Shown one piece after another: positions 27,400 to 37,594 of a stretch of 64,000 nt of DNA. The DNA is taken from positions 280,854 to 344,853 of the forward strand of contig NZ_JACIBK010000007.1 in assembly GCF_014195325.1 (NCBI RefSeq), written 5' to 3'. This DNA is from Rhizobium sp. BK650 (lineage in GTDB: Bacteria > Pseudomonadota > Alphaproteobacteria > Rhizobiales > Rhizobiaceae). Made by a program: the position numbers and the translations under genes. Position 1 is the stretch's first letter; each line of letters opens with the position of its first letter. Under the pieces are notes generated by a model. It had not been told where the DNA came from and searched no databases. It saw only the letters and a program-made list of their open reading frames with translations.

Positions 27400-28761
27400 A
27401 TGGAACGCACCTGCCTTGCCGTCATTCTCGCCGCGGGCGACAGCACGCGAATGAAGTCCGTGAAGTCGAAGGTGCTGCATGAGGTCGCCGGCCGGCCGAT
27501 GATTGCCCATGTCGTCGATGCAGTGGCCGCGACCGGTGTTTCCTCCGTTGCGCTCGTCGTCGGCCGCGATGCCGAGAAAGTGGCGGAGGCTGCCGATATC
27601 GGCGGCGTGACGATCAAATCCTACGTTCAGGGACAACGGCTCGGGACCGGCCACGCTGTCCTCGCTGCTCATGCGGCAATTGCCGAAGGCTATGACGATA
27701 TCCTCGTCACCTACGGCGACGTGCCGCTGCAGACGCCCGGTCCGCTCGTTGAGGCGCGAAAGGCACTGGCCGAAGGCAGCGATATCGTCGTCATTGGCTT
27801 CCACACGGACCGCCCGACCGGCTATGGCCGCCTCCTCGTCAAGGACGGCGAACTGATGGCCATCCGCGAAGAGAAGGACGCCACCGATGCCGAGCGCGTC
27901 GTCAAATGGTGCAATAGCGGCCTGATGGCGATCAACGGACGTAAGGCGATCGAATTGCTGTCGCGCATCGGCAACAGCAACGCCAAGGGCGAGTATTATC
28001 TGACCGATCTCGTCGAGATCGCCCGCTCGCTCGGCGGCCGGGTCACCGCCGTCGATGCACCCGAAGTCGAGATGGCCGGCTGCAACAACCGCGCCGAACT
28101 GGCCGCGATCGAACGTTTCTGGCAGGAGCGCCGCCGTCATGAGCTGATGCTCTCAGGCGTGACGATGATCGCTCCGGAAACCGTTTTTCTCTCCTATGAT
28201 ACTGTCATCGGACAGGACGCGCTGATCGAGCCGAACGTCGTCTTCGGCCCCGGCGCCGTCATCGAAAGTGGAGCGGTCATCCATGCCTTCTCGCATATCG
28301 AGGGCGCCCATGTCAGTGAAGGCGCAACGGTCGGTCCGTTCGCGCGTCTGCGTCCGGGGGCAGACCTCTCGGTCGGTTCCAAGGTCGGCAATTTTTGCGA
28401 GGTCAAAAACGGCAAGATCGGCGAGGGCGCCAAGGTCAACCATCTGACCTACATCGGTGACGCCGTCATCGGCTCCGGTACCAATATCGGCGCCGGCACG
28501 ATCACCTGCAATTATGACGGAGTGAACAAGTTCGAGACCGTCATCGGCAAAGATGCCTTCATCGGCTCGAACTCCTCGCTGGTCGCACCGGTCACTATCG
28601 GCGACAGCGCTTATATTGCATCGGGCAGCGTCATTACTGCCGATGTCCCCGCTGAGGCGCTCGCCTTCGGCCGTGCTAGGCAGGAGATCAAGCCCGAGCG
28701 GGCCAAGCTCCTGCGCGAACGGGCGCTAGCCATCAAGGCGGCGAAGAAGGCCAAGGGGTGA
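27400..28761 (+). CDS. glmU: Bifunctional UDP-N-acetylglucosamine pyrophosphorylase/glucosamine-1-phosphate acetyltransferase
   Basis: The 453-residue protein has an N-terminal nucleotidyltransferase domain (VILAAGDSTRMKS at 9-21, in the place of the usual LAAGxGTRM, and VTYGDVPL). It has a C-terminal left-handed beta-helix with hexapeptide repeats (from about 255, including GAGTITCNYDGVNKF, the acetyl-CoA and GlcN-1-P site). It makes UDP-GlcNAc for peptidoglycan and lipid A. It is followed by glmS, which supplies glucosamine-6-phosphate, with 106 bp between. Length and order are normal. Confidence 0.96.
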   Translation: MERTCLAVILAAGDSTRMKSVKSKVLHEVAGRPMIAHVVDAVAATGVSSVALVVGRDAEKVAEAADIGGVTIKSYVQGQRLGTGHAVLAAHAAIAEGYDDILVTYGDVPLQTPGPLVEARKALAEGSDIVVIGFHTDRPTGYGRLLVKDGELMAIREEKDATDAERVVKWCNSGLMAINGRKAIELLSRIGNSNAKGEYYLTDLVEIARSLGGRVTAVDAPEVEMAGCNNRAELAAIERFWQERRRHELMLSGVTMIAPETVFLSYDTVIGQDALIEPNVVFGPGAVIESGAVIHAFSHIEGAHVSEGATVGPFARLRPGADLSVGSKVGNFCEVKNGKIGEGAKVNHLTYIGDAVIGSGTNIGAGTITCNYDGVNKFETVIGKDAFIGSNSSLVAPVTIGDSAYIASGSVITADVPAEALAFGRARQEIKPERAKLLRERALAIKAAKKAKG

Positions 28762-28867
28762 ACTTTCTTCGGTAACGTGCGGAAATCGAAAGTGACCGCG
28801 CTACCAATTGAGAAATAAAAGAGAATCGCTAGGACTGGCGTCAACATTGGCGTTGAGGGGTATTTGC

Positions 28868-30694
28868 ATGTGCGGAATTGTAGGGATCGTCGGAAATATG
28901 CCGGTTGCGGGCCGTCTTGTCGATGCGCTGAAGCGGCTGGAATATCGCGGTTACGATTCCGCCGGCGTCGCCACGATCCATGAGGGCGTGATGGATCGCC
29001 GCCGCGCCGAGGGCAAGCTCTTCAATCTCGAAAAGCGACTGGACAGTGAACCGCTGCCCGGAACGACGGGCATTGCACACACCAGATGGGCAACCCATGG
29101 CGTGCCGAACGAGACCAACGCCCACCCGCATTTCGTCGAAGGCGTCGCGGTCGTCCACAACGGCATCATCGAGAACTTTTCGGAACTGCGTGATGAACTG
29201 AGCCATGAAGGGGCGACCTTCGAAAGCCAGACCGACACGGAAGTGGTCGCTCATCTGATGGCGAAGTATTTGCGCGAGGGTCTTTCTGCGCGCGAAGCCA
29301 TGCTGAAGATGCTGAACCGCGTCACCGGCGCCTATGCGCTCGCTGTCATGCTGAAGAACGACCCCAGTACGATTATGGCCGCCCGCTCCGGCCCGCCGCT
29401 TGCCGTCGGCTACGGCAAGGGTGAGATGTTCCTGGGCTCGGATGCCATCGCTCTTTCGCCCTTTACAAACGAAATTACCTACCTCGTCGACGGTGACTGC
29501 GCGATCATCACCCGAGATGGCGCGACGTTGCTCGATTTCTCCGGCAAGGTCGTGAGACGTCCACGCCAGATTTCGCAGGCGACGGCCTATGTCGTCGACA
29601 AAGGCAATCACCGCCATTTCATGGAGAAGGAGATCTACGAACAGCCGGAGGTCATCTCTCACGCGCTTAGTCATTATGTGGATTTCGCCGCCAACACGAT
29701 CAGCCCCAATGCAGCCGCCATTGATTTTAAGGCCGCGACTGGCCTCGCAATCTCTGCCTGCGGCACGGCCTATCTTGCTGGCTTGATCGGCAAATACTGG
29801 TTCGAACGCTATGCGCGCCTGCCGGTCGAAATCGACGTCGCTTCGGAATTCCGTTACCGCGAAATGCCGCTGCAGCCATCGCAGGCAGCCCTGTTCATCT
29901 CGCAGTCGGGCGAGACCGCCGATACGCTGGCCTCGCTCCGTTACTGCAAGGACAACGGCCTGAAGATCGGCGCCGTTGTCAACGTACGGGAGTCGACCAT
30001 TGCCCGCGAATCCGATGCCGTCTTCCCGATCATGGCCGGCCCGGAAATCGGCGTCGCCTCCACCAAGGCTTTTACCTGCCAGCTTGCCGTGCTTGCTTCC
30101 TTGGCGATCGGTGCCGGTCGTGCGCGCGATATGATCAGTGCCGACGAGGAGAAGGCGCTGGTGCGACATCTGGCGGAAATGCCGCGCATCATGAGTCGGG
30201 TCCTGAATCTCATCCAACCGCAGATGGAAGGCCTGTCGCGCGAACTCTCCAAGTGCAAGGACGTGCTTTATCTCGGCCGCGGCACCAGCTTCCCGCTTGC
30301 GATGGAAGGTGCGCTGAAGCTCAAAGAAATCTCCTATATTCACGCGGAGGGATATGCCGCGGGCGAACTCAAGCACGGTCCGATCGCGTTGATCGACGAA
30401 AACATGCCCGTCATCGTCATTGCGCCTTACGACCGTTTCTTTGAAAAGACCGTGTCTAATATGCAGGAAGTCGCAGCCCGCGGCGGTCGCATCATCTTCA
30501 TTACCGATGAGAACGGTGCGGCTGCTTCGAAACTGCCGACCATGGCGACGATCGCGCTCCCAAATGTCGATGAAATCATCTCGCCGATGATCTTCTCGCT
30601 GCCGATCCAGCTGCTTGCCTACCACACGGCTGTCTTCATGGGCACGGATGTCGACCAGCCGCGCAACCTCGCAAAATCGGTGACTGTGGAGTAG
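28868..30694 (+). CDS. glmS: Glutamine--fructose-6-phosphate aminotransferase
   Basis: The 608-residue protein starts MCGIVGIVG, so the catalytic Cys becomes residue 1 after Met removal. The glutaminase domain has RWATHG and HNGIIEN. Two SIS domains follow, with SACGTAYLAG, ISQSGETADTL and GRGTSFPLAMEGALKLKEIS, and the protein ends in KSVTVE, the conserved tail that shuttles ammonia. It makes glucosamine-6-phosphate, the first step of amino-sugar synthesis. I see no glmS ribozyme in the 106-bp leader, in keeping with Gram-negative practice. I start it at 28868 by homology to the invariant MCGI. Confidence 0.97.
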   Translation: MCGIVGIVGNMPVAGRLVDALKRLEYRGYDSAGVATIHEGVMDRRRAEGKLFNLEKRLDSEPLPGTTGIAHTRWATHGVPNETNAHPHFVEGVAVVHNGIIENFSELRDELSHEGATFESQTDTEVVAHLMAKYLREGLSAREAMLKMLNRVTGAYALAVMLKNDPSTIMAARSGPPLAVGYGKGEMFLGSDAIALSPFTNEITYLVDGDCAIITRDGATLLDFSGKVVRRPRQISQATAYVVDKGNHRHFMEKEIYEQPEVISHALSHYVDFAANTISPNAAAIDFKAATGLAISACGTAYLAGLIGKYWFERYARLPVEIDVASEFRYREMPLQPSQAALFISQSGETADTLASLRYCKDNGLKIGAVVNVRESTIARESDAVFPIMAGPEIGVASTKAFTCQLAVLASLAIGAGRARDMISADEEKALVRHLAEMPRIMSRVLNLIQPQMEGLSRELSKCKDVLYLGRGTSFPLAMEGALKLKEISYIHAEGYAAGELKHGPIALIDENMPVIVIAPYDRFFEKTVSNMQEVAARGGRIIFITDENGAAASKLPTMATIALPNVDEIISPMIFSLPIQLLAYHTAVFMGTDVDQPRNLAKSVTVE

Positions 30695-30817
30695 CCCCGC
30701 ACGGGCTGAAACCTGTTGTGCGACAAGGCGAATTCTGGCAATTTTGAGTCTATGGACACAGGGGGAAGGCCGCTTCGACGGCCTGTCTGAAGACTGAAAC
30801 GGAGTTCATCAGGAAAG

Positions 30818-31525
30818 ATGACCGAGAAGGCTCCCCGAGTGCCGGTCGCGATGCGGCTGAGGAATAATTTCCTCGCCGGTCTTATCATTTGCGCGCCGAT
30901 CGCAATCACCATCTGGCTGACCTGGACTTTCATCCATTGGTCGGACAGTTGGGTGCGGCCCTATATTCCGACGCGCTGGAATCCCGAGAGCTATCTCAAC
31001 TTTGCCATTCCCGGTTTTGGCCTGCTGATTGCCGTGGTTCTGATCACCATCGTCGGTTTCCTTGGCAAGAACCTTATCGGCCAGACCATTGTCCGTTTCG
31101 GCGAATCCGTCGTGCATCGCATGCCGCTGGTGCGTACCGTCTATAGGAGCGTCAAGCAGATTTTCGAAACGGTGCTGAAAGAGCAGTCGAACTCCTTCAA
31201 GAAGGTCGGCCTCATCGAATACCCCAGCCCAGGTCTCTGGGCGCTTGTCTTTATCGCCACGGACGCCAAGGGCGAGATCGCCTCGAAGTTCAACGCGATG
31301 GGGCAGGACATGGTCGCCGTCTTCATGCCGCCGACACCGGTGCCGACGGCGGGATTCCTGATCTTCGTGCCGCGCGAAAAGATCGTCATGCTCGACATGA
31401 GCCCCGAAGATGCGGCGAAGTTCCTGATTTCAGGCGGCCTCGTCGCCCCCGAATATATGCCGCGCGATTTGAAGCAGAAGAACTTTCCTCACCCGAAGCC
31501 CCTTGCGGTTTCCAAGGCCGATTGA
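30818..31525 (+). CDS. DUF502 integral membrane protein
   Basis: The 235-residue protein has two hydrophobic helices in its first third (FLAGLIICAPIAITIWLTWTFI and FGLLIAVVLITIVGFLG), then a soluble part with RTVYRSVKQIFETVL and FVPREKIVMLDMSPEDAAKFLISGG, the DUF502 pattern. Its function is not established. It is monocistronic with RBS AGGAAAG, and its stop faces the recG stop across 6 bp. Confidence 0.9.
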   Translation: MTEKAPRVPVAMRLRNNFLAGLIICAPIAITIWLTWTFIHWSDSWVRPYIPTRWNPESYLNFAIPGFGLLIAVVLITIVGFLGKNLIGQTIVRFGESVVHRMPLVRTVYRSVKQIFETVLKEQSNSFKKVGLIEYPSPGLWALVFIATDAKGEIASKFNAMGQDMVAVFMPPTPVPTAGFLIFVPREKIVMLDMSPEDAAKFLISGGLVAPEYMPRDLKQKNFPHPKPLAVSKAD

Positions 31526-31531
31526 TGGCAT

Positions 31532-33637
31532 TTAGCCAGCTCGCAGGAAGCGGATGGCCTCGTCGCGGCGGAAGAGGTAGAGCAGGGTGCGCACTGCCTG
31601 CCCACGCTCGCTCGTCAGTTCCGCATCGCGTTCGATCAGATGGGCCGCATCCTTGCGGGCGATTTCCAATAGATCGGCATGCGCCTCCAGGCTGGCGATA
31701 CGAAAACCCGGCGTGCCTGATTGCCGCGTACCCAGAAGTTCCCCTTCGCCGCGTAGCTTCAGGTCCTCTTCCGCAATCCGAAAGCCGTCTTCCGTCTCGC
31801 GCATGATGGAGAGCCGCGCATGACCCGTCTCGCCGAGCGGCCCCTTGTAGAGCAGGATGCAGGTCGAAGCCTCGTCTCCACGTCCGACACGGCCGCGAAG
31901 CTGGTGCAATTGAGCTAGCCCGAAACGCTCGGCATGTTCGATCACCATGATCGTCGCATCCGGCACATCGACGCCGACTTCGACGACGGTTGTGGCTACC
32001 AGCAGCCGCAGTTCACCGCTTTTGAAAGCAAGCATGACTGCATCTTTCTCCGGCCCGCTCATCCGCCCGTGAATGAGACCGATGCCTGGACCGAGCGCTG
32101 ACACCAGCGTCGCGTGCCGCTCCTCCGCCGACATAAGATCGACTTCTTCGGATTCCTCGACCAGCGGACAGATCCAATAGGCCTTCTTGCCGTCGGCCAA
32201 CGCACTCCTCAGCCGCCCGACGATCTCGCCGGTCCGCTCGGTCGGCACCGTGATCGTCTGGATCGGCTTTCGACCCGCCGGCTTCTCCGTCAGTTTCGAG
32301 ACATCCATGTCGCCGAAGGCGGCCAGCACCAGGGTGCGCGGGATCGGCGTTGCGGTCATGACCAGCATATGTGGAGAGATACCCTTTGCCGTCAGCCGCA
32401 GGCGCTGATGCACGCCGAAACGATGCTGTTCGTCGACAACCGCCAACATCAGGTTCTTATAGTTGACACTATCTTGAAAGAGCGCGTGAGTGCCAATGAT
32501 GATCTGGGCTTCGCCCGAGGCGATGCGTTCGAGAATATCTTCCCGCTCGCGCCGCTTGGTGCGCCCCGTCAACACCTCGACGTTGAGACCGGCGGCAGCC
32601 GCGAATTTCGAGATCGTCGCATGATGCTGCCGGGCGAGGATTTCGGTCGGCGCCATCAGCACGGCCTGGCCACCACTCTCGATAACGGCAGCCATCGACA
32701 GCAGTGCAACCAGCGTTTTGCCGGAGCCGACATCTCCCTGTAGAAGCCGCAGCATGCGGTCGTCACCAGCCATATCCCTCAGGATATCGGCAACCGCTTC
32801 CGTCTGGCTACGCGTTGGGGAAAAGGGAAGTCCTTGCAATATCTTGTTGCTGATTTCTCCAGTAGAATGTACGGGCTGACCAGCCACTTTGCGCAGCCGC
32901 TGGCGCACGAGCGCCAGAGACAGCTGCCCCGCCAGAAATTCGTCATAAGCGAGCCTGCGCCGGGCAGGGGTCTGCGGATCGATATCAGAAATGTCCCGCG
33001 GCTCGTGCAGCATATGAAAACTGTCACGGATAGACGGCAGGCCCTGCTTCTGCGCGAGCGGAAGATCGATCCATTCCGGCAGTTCCGGCATGCGCGACAG
33101 CGCCACCTCGATGATCTTCCGTAGCGTCTTCGGAGAAAGCCCTGCCGTCAACGGATAGATCGGCTCGACCAGCGGCAGGTTCTCGGCGTCGCTCGCCTTG
33201 ACGATATAGTCGGGGTGGACCATCGAGGCGCGGCCATTGAACCAATCCACCTTGCCGCTGACGGTCACGTCCTCGTCCATCGGCAGCTGCTTTTCAAGCC
33301 ACGCTGCCTGACCGCGAAAGAAGACCAGCGCCAATTCACCAGTCTCGTCATGCAGGAACACACGATAGGGAATGTTGCGATTGCCGCGCGGCGGCGCCTG
33401 ATGCCGGTCGACGCGCGCCGTGATCGTGACGATCGCGCCCTGCGGCGCGCGGGCGATCCCAGGCTGGTTACGTCGGTCGATCAGCGAGTAGGGCGCGTGG
33501 AACAGAAGATCGATGACCCGGCAATCCTCAGGAGACTCGCGCCCGAGCAGCTTGACGAAGAGCTCCGAGATCTTCGGGCCGACACCTGGAAGGCCCGAAA
33601 TAGGCGAAAACAGCGGATCGAGAATGGTGGGGCGCAT
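31532..33637 (-). CDS. recG: ATP-dependent DNA helicase RecG
   Basis: The 701-residue protein has an N-terminal wedge/OB domain (DDVTVSGKVDWF-like strands) and a two-lobe helicase core. It has LLQGDVGSGKTLVALL (Walker A), VVDEQHRFGVHQR (DEQH Walker B), TATPIPRTL (motif III), and GRVGRG with the C-terminal TRAG-like region. RecG regresses stalled replication forks and processes Holliday junctions. The start at 33637 gives MRPTILDPLF, preferred over a longer reading that would enter the divergent promoter. It is divergent from sdhE. Confidence 0.96.
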   Translation of the reverse strand: MRPTILDPLFSPISGLPGVGPKISELFVKLLGRESPEDCRVIDLLFHAPYSLIDRRNQPGIARAPQGAIVTITARVDRHQAPPRGNRNIPYRVFLHDETGELALVFFRGQAAWLEKQLPMDEDVTVSGKVDWFNGRASMVHPDYIVKASDAENLPLVEPIYPLTAGLSPKTLRKIIEVALSRMPELPEWIDLPLAQKQGLPSIRDSFHMLHEPRDISDIDPQTPARRRLAYDEFLAGQLSLALVRQRLRKVAGQPVHSTGEISNKILQGLPFSPTRSQTEAVADILRDMAGDDRMLRLLQGDVGSGKTLVALLSMAAVIESGGQAVLMAPTEILARQHHATISKFAAAAGLNVEVLTGRTKRREREDILERIASGEAQIIIGTHALFQDSVNYKNLMLAVVDEQHRFGVHQRLRLTAKGISPHMLVMTATPIPRTLVLAAFGDMDVSKLTEKPAGRKPIQTITVPTERTGEIVGRLRSALADGKKAYWICPLVEESEEVDLMSAEERHATLVSALGPGIGLIHGRMSGPEKDAVMLAFKSGELRLLVATTVVEVGVDVPDATIMVIEHAERFGLAQLHQLRGRVGRGDEASTCILLYKGPLGETGHARLSIMRETEDGFRIAEEDLKLRGEGELLGTRQSGTPGFRIASLEAHADLLEIARKDAAHLIERDAELTSERGQAVRTLLYLFRRDEAIRFLRAG

Positions 33638-33730
33638 GAGTGCAAAATGCGATGAACAATAGGGCCTTGGCAAGGCTGACAAGCTGCTTTCCAGGGGCTA
33701 TAGAGGCGCATCAACAAGGAAGGTGATGCC

Positions 33731-34030
33731 ATGACAGGTGTAACGCTCACGAGCGCCGGCCTCGACCCCCGCCGCCGCCGGATTCTTTTCCGCTGCTGGC
33801 ACCGCGGTATCAGAGAGATGGACCTTGTTTTCGGTCAGTTTGCTGAGAACGAACTTCCCACCATGAGCGAAGCCGAACTCGACGAGTTCGAGACGATCAT
33901 GGGCGAAGAGGATAATGACCTTGTGCGTTGGATCATGGGAACCTGGCCGACGCCCGAACATTTGCAAACGCCCATGTTTGCCCGCATTGCCGCCTACAAA
34001 CCCGATTTCGACCTGCCCAGGAAGCCGTAA
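33731..34030 (+). CDS. sdhE: FAD assembly factor SdhE (DUF339)
   Basis: The 99-residue protein has the SdhE signature RGIREMDL near residues 27-34, whose RGxxE part is needed to attach FAD to succinate dehydrogenase SdhA. It ends in a Trp-containing helix (NDLVRWIMGTWPTP) and a basic tail. The stop TAA overlaps the mfd start (TAATG), so the two genes are translated together. sdhE next to mfd is a known arrangement in rhizobia, although the roles are unrelated. Confidence 0.93.
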   Translation: MTGVTLTSAGLDPRRRRILFRCWHRGIREMDLVFGQFAENELPTMSEAELDEFETIMGEEDNDLVRWIMGTWPTPEHLQTPMFARIAAYKPDFDLPRKP

Positions 34031-37000
34031 TGATCCCTGGTTTTGATGCCAAAAAGCTCGCAGCCGCCGCCGAGCCGCTGACGATCGGCAACGTGCCTGC
34101 GGGCATGGAGCCGCTGCTGCTTTCCGAACTCGCCCGCAATGGTGCGCCGGTCGCCTATGTGCTGTCGGATGGTCAGCGCATGGCCGATCTGGAGCAGATG
34201 CTGGGCTTCGTCGCCCCCGACATCCCGGTCTTGACGCTGCCTGCCTGGGACTGTCTTCCTTATGACCGCGTCTCGCCGAGCGCGGATACCTCGGCACGGC
34301 GTCTTGCCGCCCTTTCTGGCCTGATCGCCCACCACAAGAAGCCGCATGCGGCAATCGTGCTGGTGACGGTCAATGCCCTGCTGCAGAAAGTGGCGCCGCG
34401 GGACATCATCGAAAGCTTGGCTTTCTCGGCTCGCCCTGGCAATCAGGTGCGGATGGATGATATTGCCGGCCGGCTAGAGCGCAATGGTTTCGAGCGTGTC
34501 GCAACCGTGCGCGAAGTCGGCGAATATGCCGTGCGCGGCGGCATTCTCGACGTTTTCGTGCCCGGTTCGGAAGAGCCCGTCCGTCTCGATTTCTTCGGCG
34601 ATACGCTGGAGAGCATCCGCAGTTTCGATCCGGCCAGCCAACGCACGACGGGGCAGGTGCGCTCCCTCGACCTCAACCCGATGAGCGAGGTGACGCTGAC
34701 GCCGGATACGATCAGCCGTTTCCGCAAGAATTACCTCTCTACCTTCGGTGCCGCCACCCGCGATGACGCGCTTTACCTCGCCGTCTCCGAGGGCCGCCGC
34801 TATCCCGGCATGGAGCATTGGCTGCCGCTTTTCTACGAAAAGCTGGATACGGTGTTTGATTACCTCGCCGGCTTTCGTATCGTTACCGATCATACCGTGC
34901 GCGAAGCGGCCGAAGAACGCTCCAAACTCGTCTACGACTATTACGATGCTCGCCTGAACTCCGGCCAACAGGGCAAGGGGCAGATGGCGCAGGGCACGCC
35001 CTATAAGCCGGTCACGCCCGGCCAGCTCTATCTCGACAGCAAGACCTTCGCCCGCACGCTCGATGCAATCAATACCATTCGTGTGTCGCCCTTCAACGAA
35101 CATGAAGGGGAAGCTCGCCGCGTCGTCAATCTCGACGCGCGTCAGGGCCCGCGGTGGGCACGCTCCAATGCCGAAGGGGGCGGCGATGCAGAGCGCATCA
35201 ACGTCTTCGACGTCGTCGTCAAGCATATCTCTGACAGACGCGCCGGAGGCGCGAAAATTGTCATTACCGCCTGGACCGAAGGTTCGCTGGAACGCCTGCT
35301 GCAGGTGCTGAACGAACACGGCCTTGAACGCGTCAAACCGGTCACCGACCTGAAGGACGTGTCGGGTCTAGCGAAAGGCGAGGCGGCAGCAGCGGTACTC
35401 AGCCTCGAATCCGGTTTCGAAACCGGCGACCTCGTTGTCATCGGCGAGCAGGACATTCTCGGCGATCGTATGGTGCGCCGTTCCCGCCGCCGTAAGCGCG
35501 CCGCTGACTTTATCTCTGAAGTTGCTGGCCTCGACGAAGGCTCGATCGTCGTCCATGCCGAACATGGTATCGGCCGTTTTGTCGGCCTGCGGACCATCGA
35601 GGCGGCCGGTGCGCCGCATGCCTGCCTCGAACTGCAATATGCCGACGACGCCAAACTCTTCCTGCCGGTCGAAAACATCGATCTGCTCTCGCGTTTCGGC
35701 GGCGAAAGCACCGATGTCCCGCTCGACAAGCTGGGTGGCGGCGCATGGCAGATGCGCAAGGCCAAGCTAAAGAAGCGCCTGCTGGATATGGCCGATGCCC
35801 TGATCCGCATCGCGGCCGAACGGCTGACGCGTCACGCGCCGGTGCTGACGACGCCGGAAGGTCTTTACGACGAATTCGCCGCCCGCTTCCCCTACGACGA
35901 AACGGAAGATCAGGAAAACGCCATCGAGGCGGTGCGGGGCGATCTCGGCGCCGGTCGCCCGATGGACCGCCTCGTCTGCGGCGACGTCGGCTTCGGCAAG
36001 ACCGAGGTCGCACTGCGCGCCGCCTTCGTCGCTGCCATGAACGGCGTGCAGGTCGCCGTCGTCGTGCCGACGACGCTGCTCTCCCGTCAGCATTTCAAGA
36101 CCTTCTCAGAGCGCTTCCGCGGTCTGCCGATCCGCATCCAGCAGGCCTCGCGCCTCGTCGGCTCCAAGGAGTTGGCGCTGACGAAAAAGGAAGTGGCCGA
36201 CGGCAAAACGGATATCGTCGTCGGCACGCATGCGCTGCTCGGCGCCGGCATCAAGTTTGCCAATCTCGGTCTGCTGATCATCGACGAAGAGCAGCATTTC
36301 GGCGTCAAGCACAAGGAGCGCCTGAAGGAGCTTAAGAGTGACGTGCACGTGCTGACGCTCTCGGCAACGCCGATCCCGCGCACGCTGCAGCTTGCCATGA
36401 CCGGGGTGCGCGAACTCTCGCTCATCACCACGCCGCCGGTCGACCGCATGGCGGTGCGCACCTTCATTTCGCCCTTCGACAGTCTCGTCATTCGCGAAAC
36501 GCTGATGCGCGAGCACTATCGCGGCGGCCAGAGCTTCTATGTCTGCCCGCGTCTTGCCGATCTTGCGGATGTGCACGCCTTCCTGCAGTCCGACGTGCCG
36601 GAGCTGAAGGTAGCGGTCGCCCACGGCCAGATGCCGGCCGGAGAGCTGGAAGACATCATGAACGCCTTCTACGAAGGCCGTTATGATGTGCTGCTCTCGA
36701 CCACCATCGTCGAATCCGGCCTTGACGTGCCGACGGCCAATACGCTGATCGTCCACCGCGCCGATATGTTCGGCCTTGCTCAGCTCTACCAGCTGCGCGG
36801 CCGCGTCGGCCGCTCGAAAGTGCGCGCCTTCGCGCTCTTCACGCTGCCGGTCAACAAGGTGCTGACGGCGACGGCCGAGCGCCGGCTCAAGGTGCTGCAG
36901 TCCCTGGACACGCTTGGCGCCGGCTTTCAGCTGGCAAGCCACGACCTTGATATCCGCGGCGCCGGCAATCTGCTCGGCGAAGAACAGTCCGGCCACATCA

Positions 37001-37536
37001 AGGAAGTCGGCTTTGAGCTTTACCAGCAGATGCTGGAAGAGGCCGTTGCTGAAGTGAAGGGCATCGACGAGATCGCCGATACCGGCTGGTCGCCGCAGAT
37101 CTCCGTCGGCACGCCGGTCATGATCCCTGACAATTACGTGCCGGATCTACACCTGCGCATGGCGCTCTATCGCCGCCTTGGCGAACTCACTGATCTTAAG
37201 GAGATCGACGGCTTCGGCGCCGAAATGATCGACCGCTTCGGTCCGATGCCGGCTGAAGTCCAGCATCTGCTGAAGATCGTCTACATCAAGTCGCTCTGCC
37301 GCACGGCCAATGTCGAGAAGCTCGATGCCGGTCCGAAGGGTGTGGTCGTCCAGTTCCGCAACAAGGAATTCCCGAATCCGGCCAATCTCGTCGGCTACAT
37401 CGGAAAGCAAGGCACGATGGCGAAGATCCGCCCGGACCACAGCCTGTTCCTGACCCGCGATCTGCCGACGCCGGAAAAGCGCCTTCAAGGGGCTGCCGTT
37501 ATAATGACGCAGCTTGCAGAGCTCGCAAAAAGTTAA
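34030..37536 (+). CDS. mfd: Transcription-repair coupling factor
   Basis: The 1168-residue protein has the UvrB-like N-terminal module (VLTLPAWDCLPYDRVSPS, REVGEYAVRGGILDVFVPG). It has a CarD-like RNA polymerase-binding domain (DEGSIVVHAEHGIGRFVGL) near 510-530 and a RecG-like translocase core with VCGDVGFGKTEVALRAAF, IIDEEQHFGVKHKE, SATPIPRTLQLA and RGRVGRSKVRAFALF. The C-terminal TRCF domain follows. Mfd removes RNA polymerase stalled at lesions and recruits UvrA, whose gene is in this window. A bidirectional terminator follows. Confidence 0.97.
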   Translation: MIPGFDAKKLAAAAEPLTIGNVPAGMEPLLLSELARNGAPVAYVLSDGQRMADLEQMLGFVAPDIPVLTLPAWDCLPYDRVSPSADTSARRLAALSGLIAHHKKPHAAIVLVTVNALLQKVAPRDIIESLAFSARPGNQVRMDDIAGRLERNGFERVATVREVGEYAVRGGILDVFVPGSEEPVRLDFFGDTLESIRSFDPASQRTTGQVRSLDLNPMSEVTLTPDTISRFRKNYLSTFGAATRDDALYLAVSEGRRYPGMEHWLPLFYEKLDTVFDYLAGFRIVTDHTVREAAEERSKLVYDYYDARLNSGQQGKGQMAQGTPYKPVTPGQLYLDSKTFARTLDAINTIRVSPFNEHEGEARRVVNLDARQGPRWARSNAEGGGDAERINVFDVVVKHISDRRAGGAKIVITAWTEGSLERLLQVLNEHGLERVKPVTDLKDVSGLAKGEAAAAVLSLESGFETGDLVVIGEQDILGDRMVRRSRRRKRAADFISEVAGLDEGSIVVHAEHGIGRFVGLRTIEAAGAPHACLELQYADDAKLFLPVENIDLLSRFGGESTDVPLDKLGGGAWQMRKAKLKKRLLDMADALIRIAAERLTRHAPVLTTPEGLYDEFAARFPYDETEDQENAIEAVRGDLGAGRPMDRLVCGDVGFGKTEVALRAAFVAAMNGVQVAVVVPTTLLSRQHFKTFSERFRGLPIRIQQASRLVGSKELALTKKEVADGKTDIVVGTHALLGAGIKFANLGLLIIDEEQHFGVKHKERLKELKSDVHVLTLSATPIPRTLQLAMTGVRELSLITTPPVDRMAVRTFISPFDSLVIRETLMREHYRGGQSFYVCPRLADLADVHAFLQSDVPELKVAVAHGQMPAGELEDIMNAFYEGRYDVLLSTTIVESGLDVPTANTLIVHRADMFGLAQLYQLRGRVGRSKVRAFALFTLPVNKVLTATAERRLKVLQSLDTLGAGFQLASHDLDIRGAGNLLGEEQSGHIKEVGFELYQQMLEEAVAEVKGIDEIADTGWSPQISVGTPVMIPDNYVPDLHLRMALYRRLGELTDLKEIDGFGAEMIDRFGPMPAEVQHLLKIVYIKSLCRTANVEKLDAGPKGVVVQFRNKEFPNPANLVGYIGKQGTMAKIRPDHSLFLTRDLPTPEKRLQGAAVIMTQLAELAKS

Positions 37537-37567
37537 GGGCAGCCGGGCGACCCGGGCTGCCCTCTAT
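37536..37567. terminator. Bidirectional terminator between mfd and the DsbA-family gene
   Basis: A GC-rich stem (AGGGCAGCC pairing with GGCTGCCCT, with a small bulge) lies immediately after the mfd stop. It is followed by T-rich sequence on the plus strand and by TTTTT on the minus strand, fitting two convergent genes. Confidence 0.75.
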
Positions 37568-37594
37568 TTCTTTTTCATGTGGCGATTGCCGGCG

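Noticed and set aside
28762..28867. Possible glmS ribozyme upstream of glmS
   Set aside because: The 106-bp gap lacks the conserved ribozyme core, and the ribozyme is mainly found in Gram-positive bacteria.
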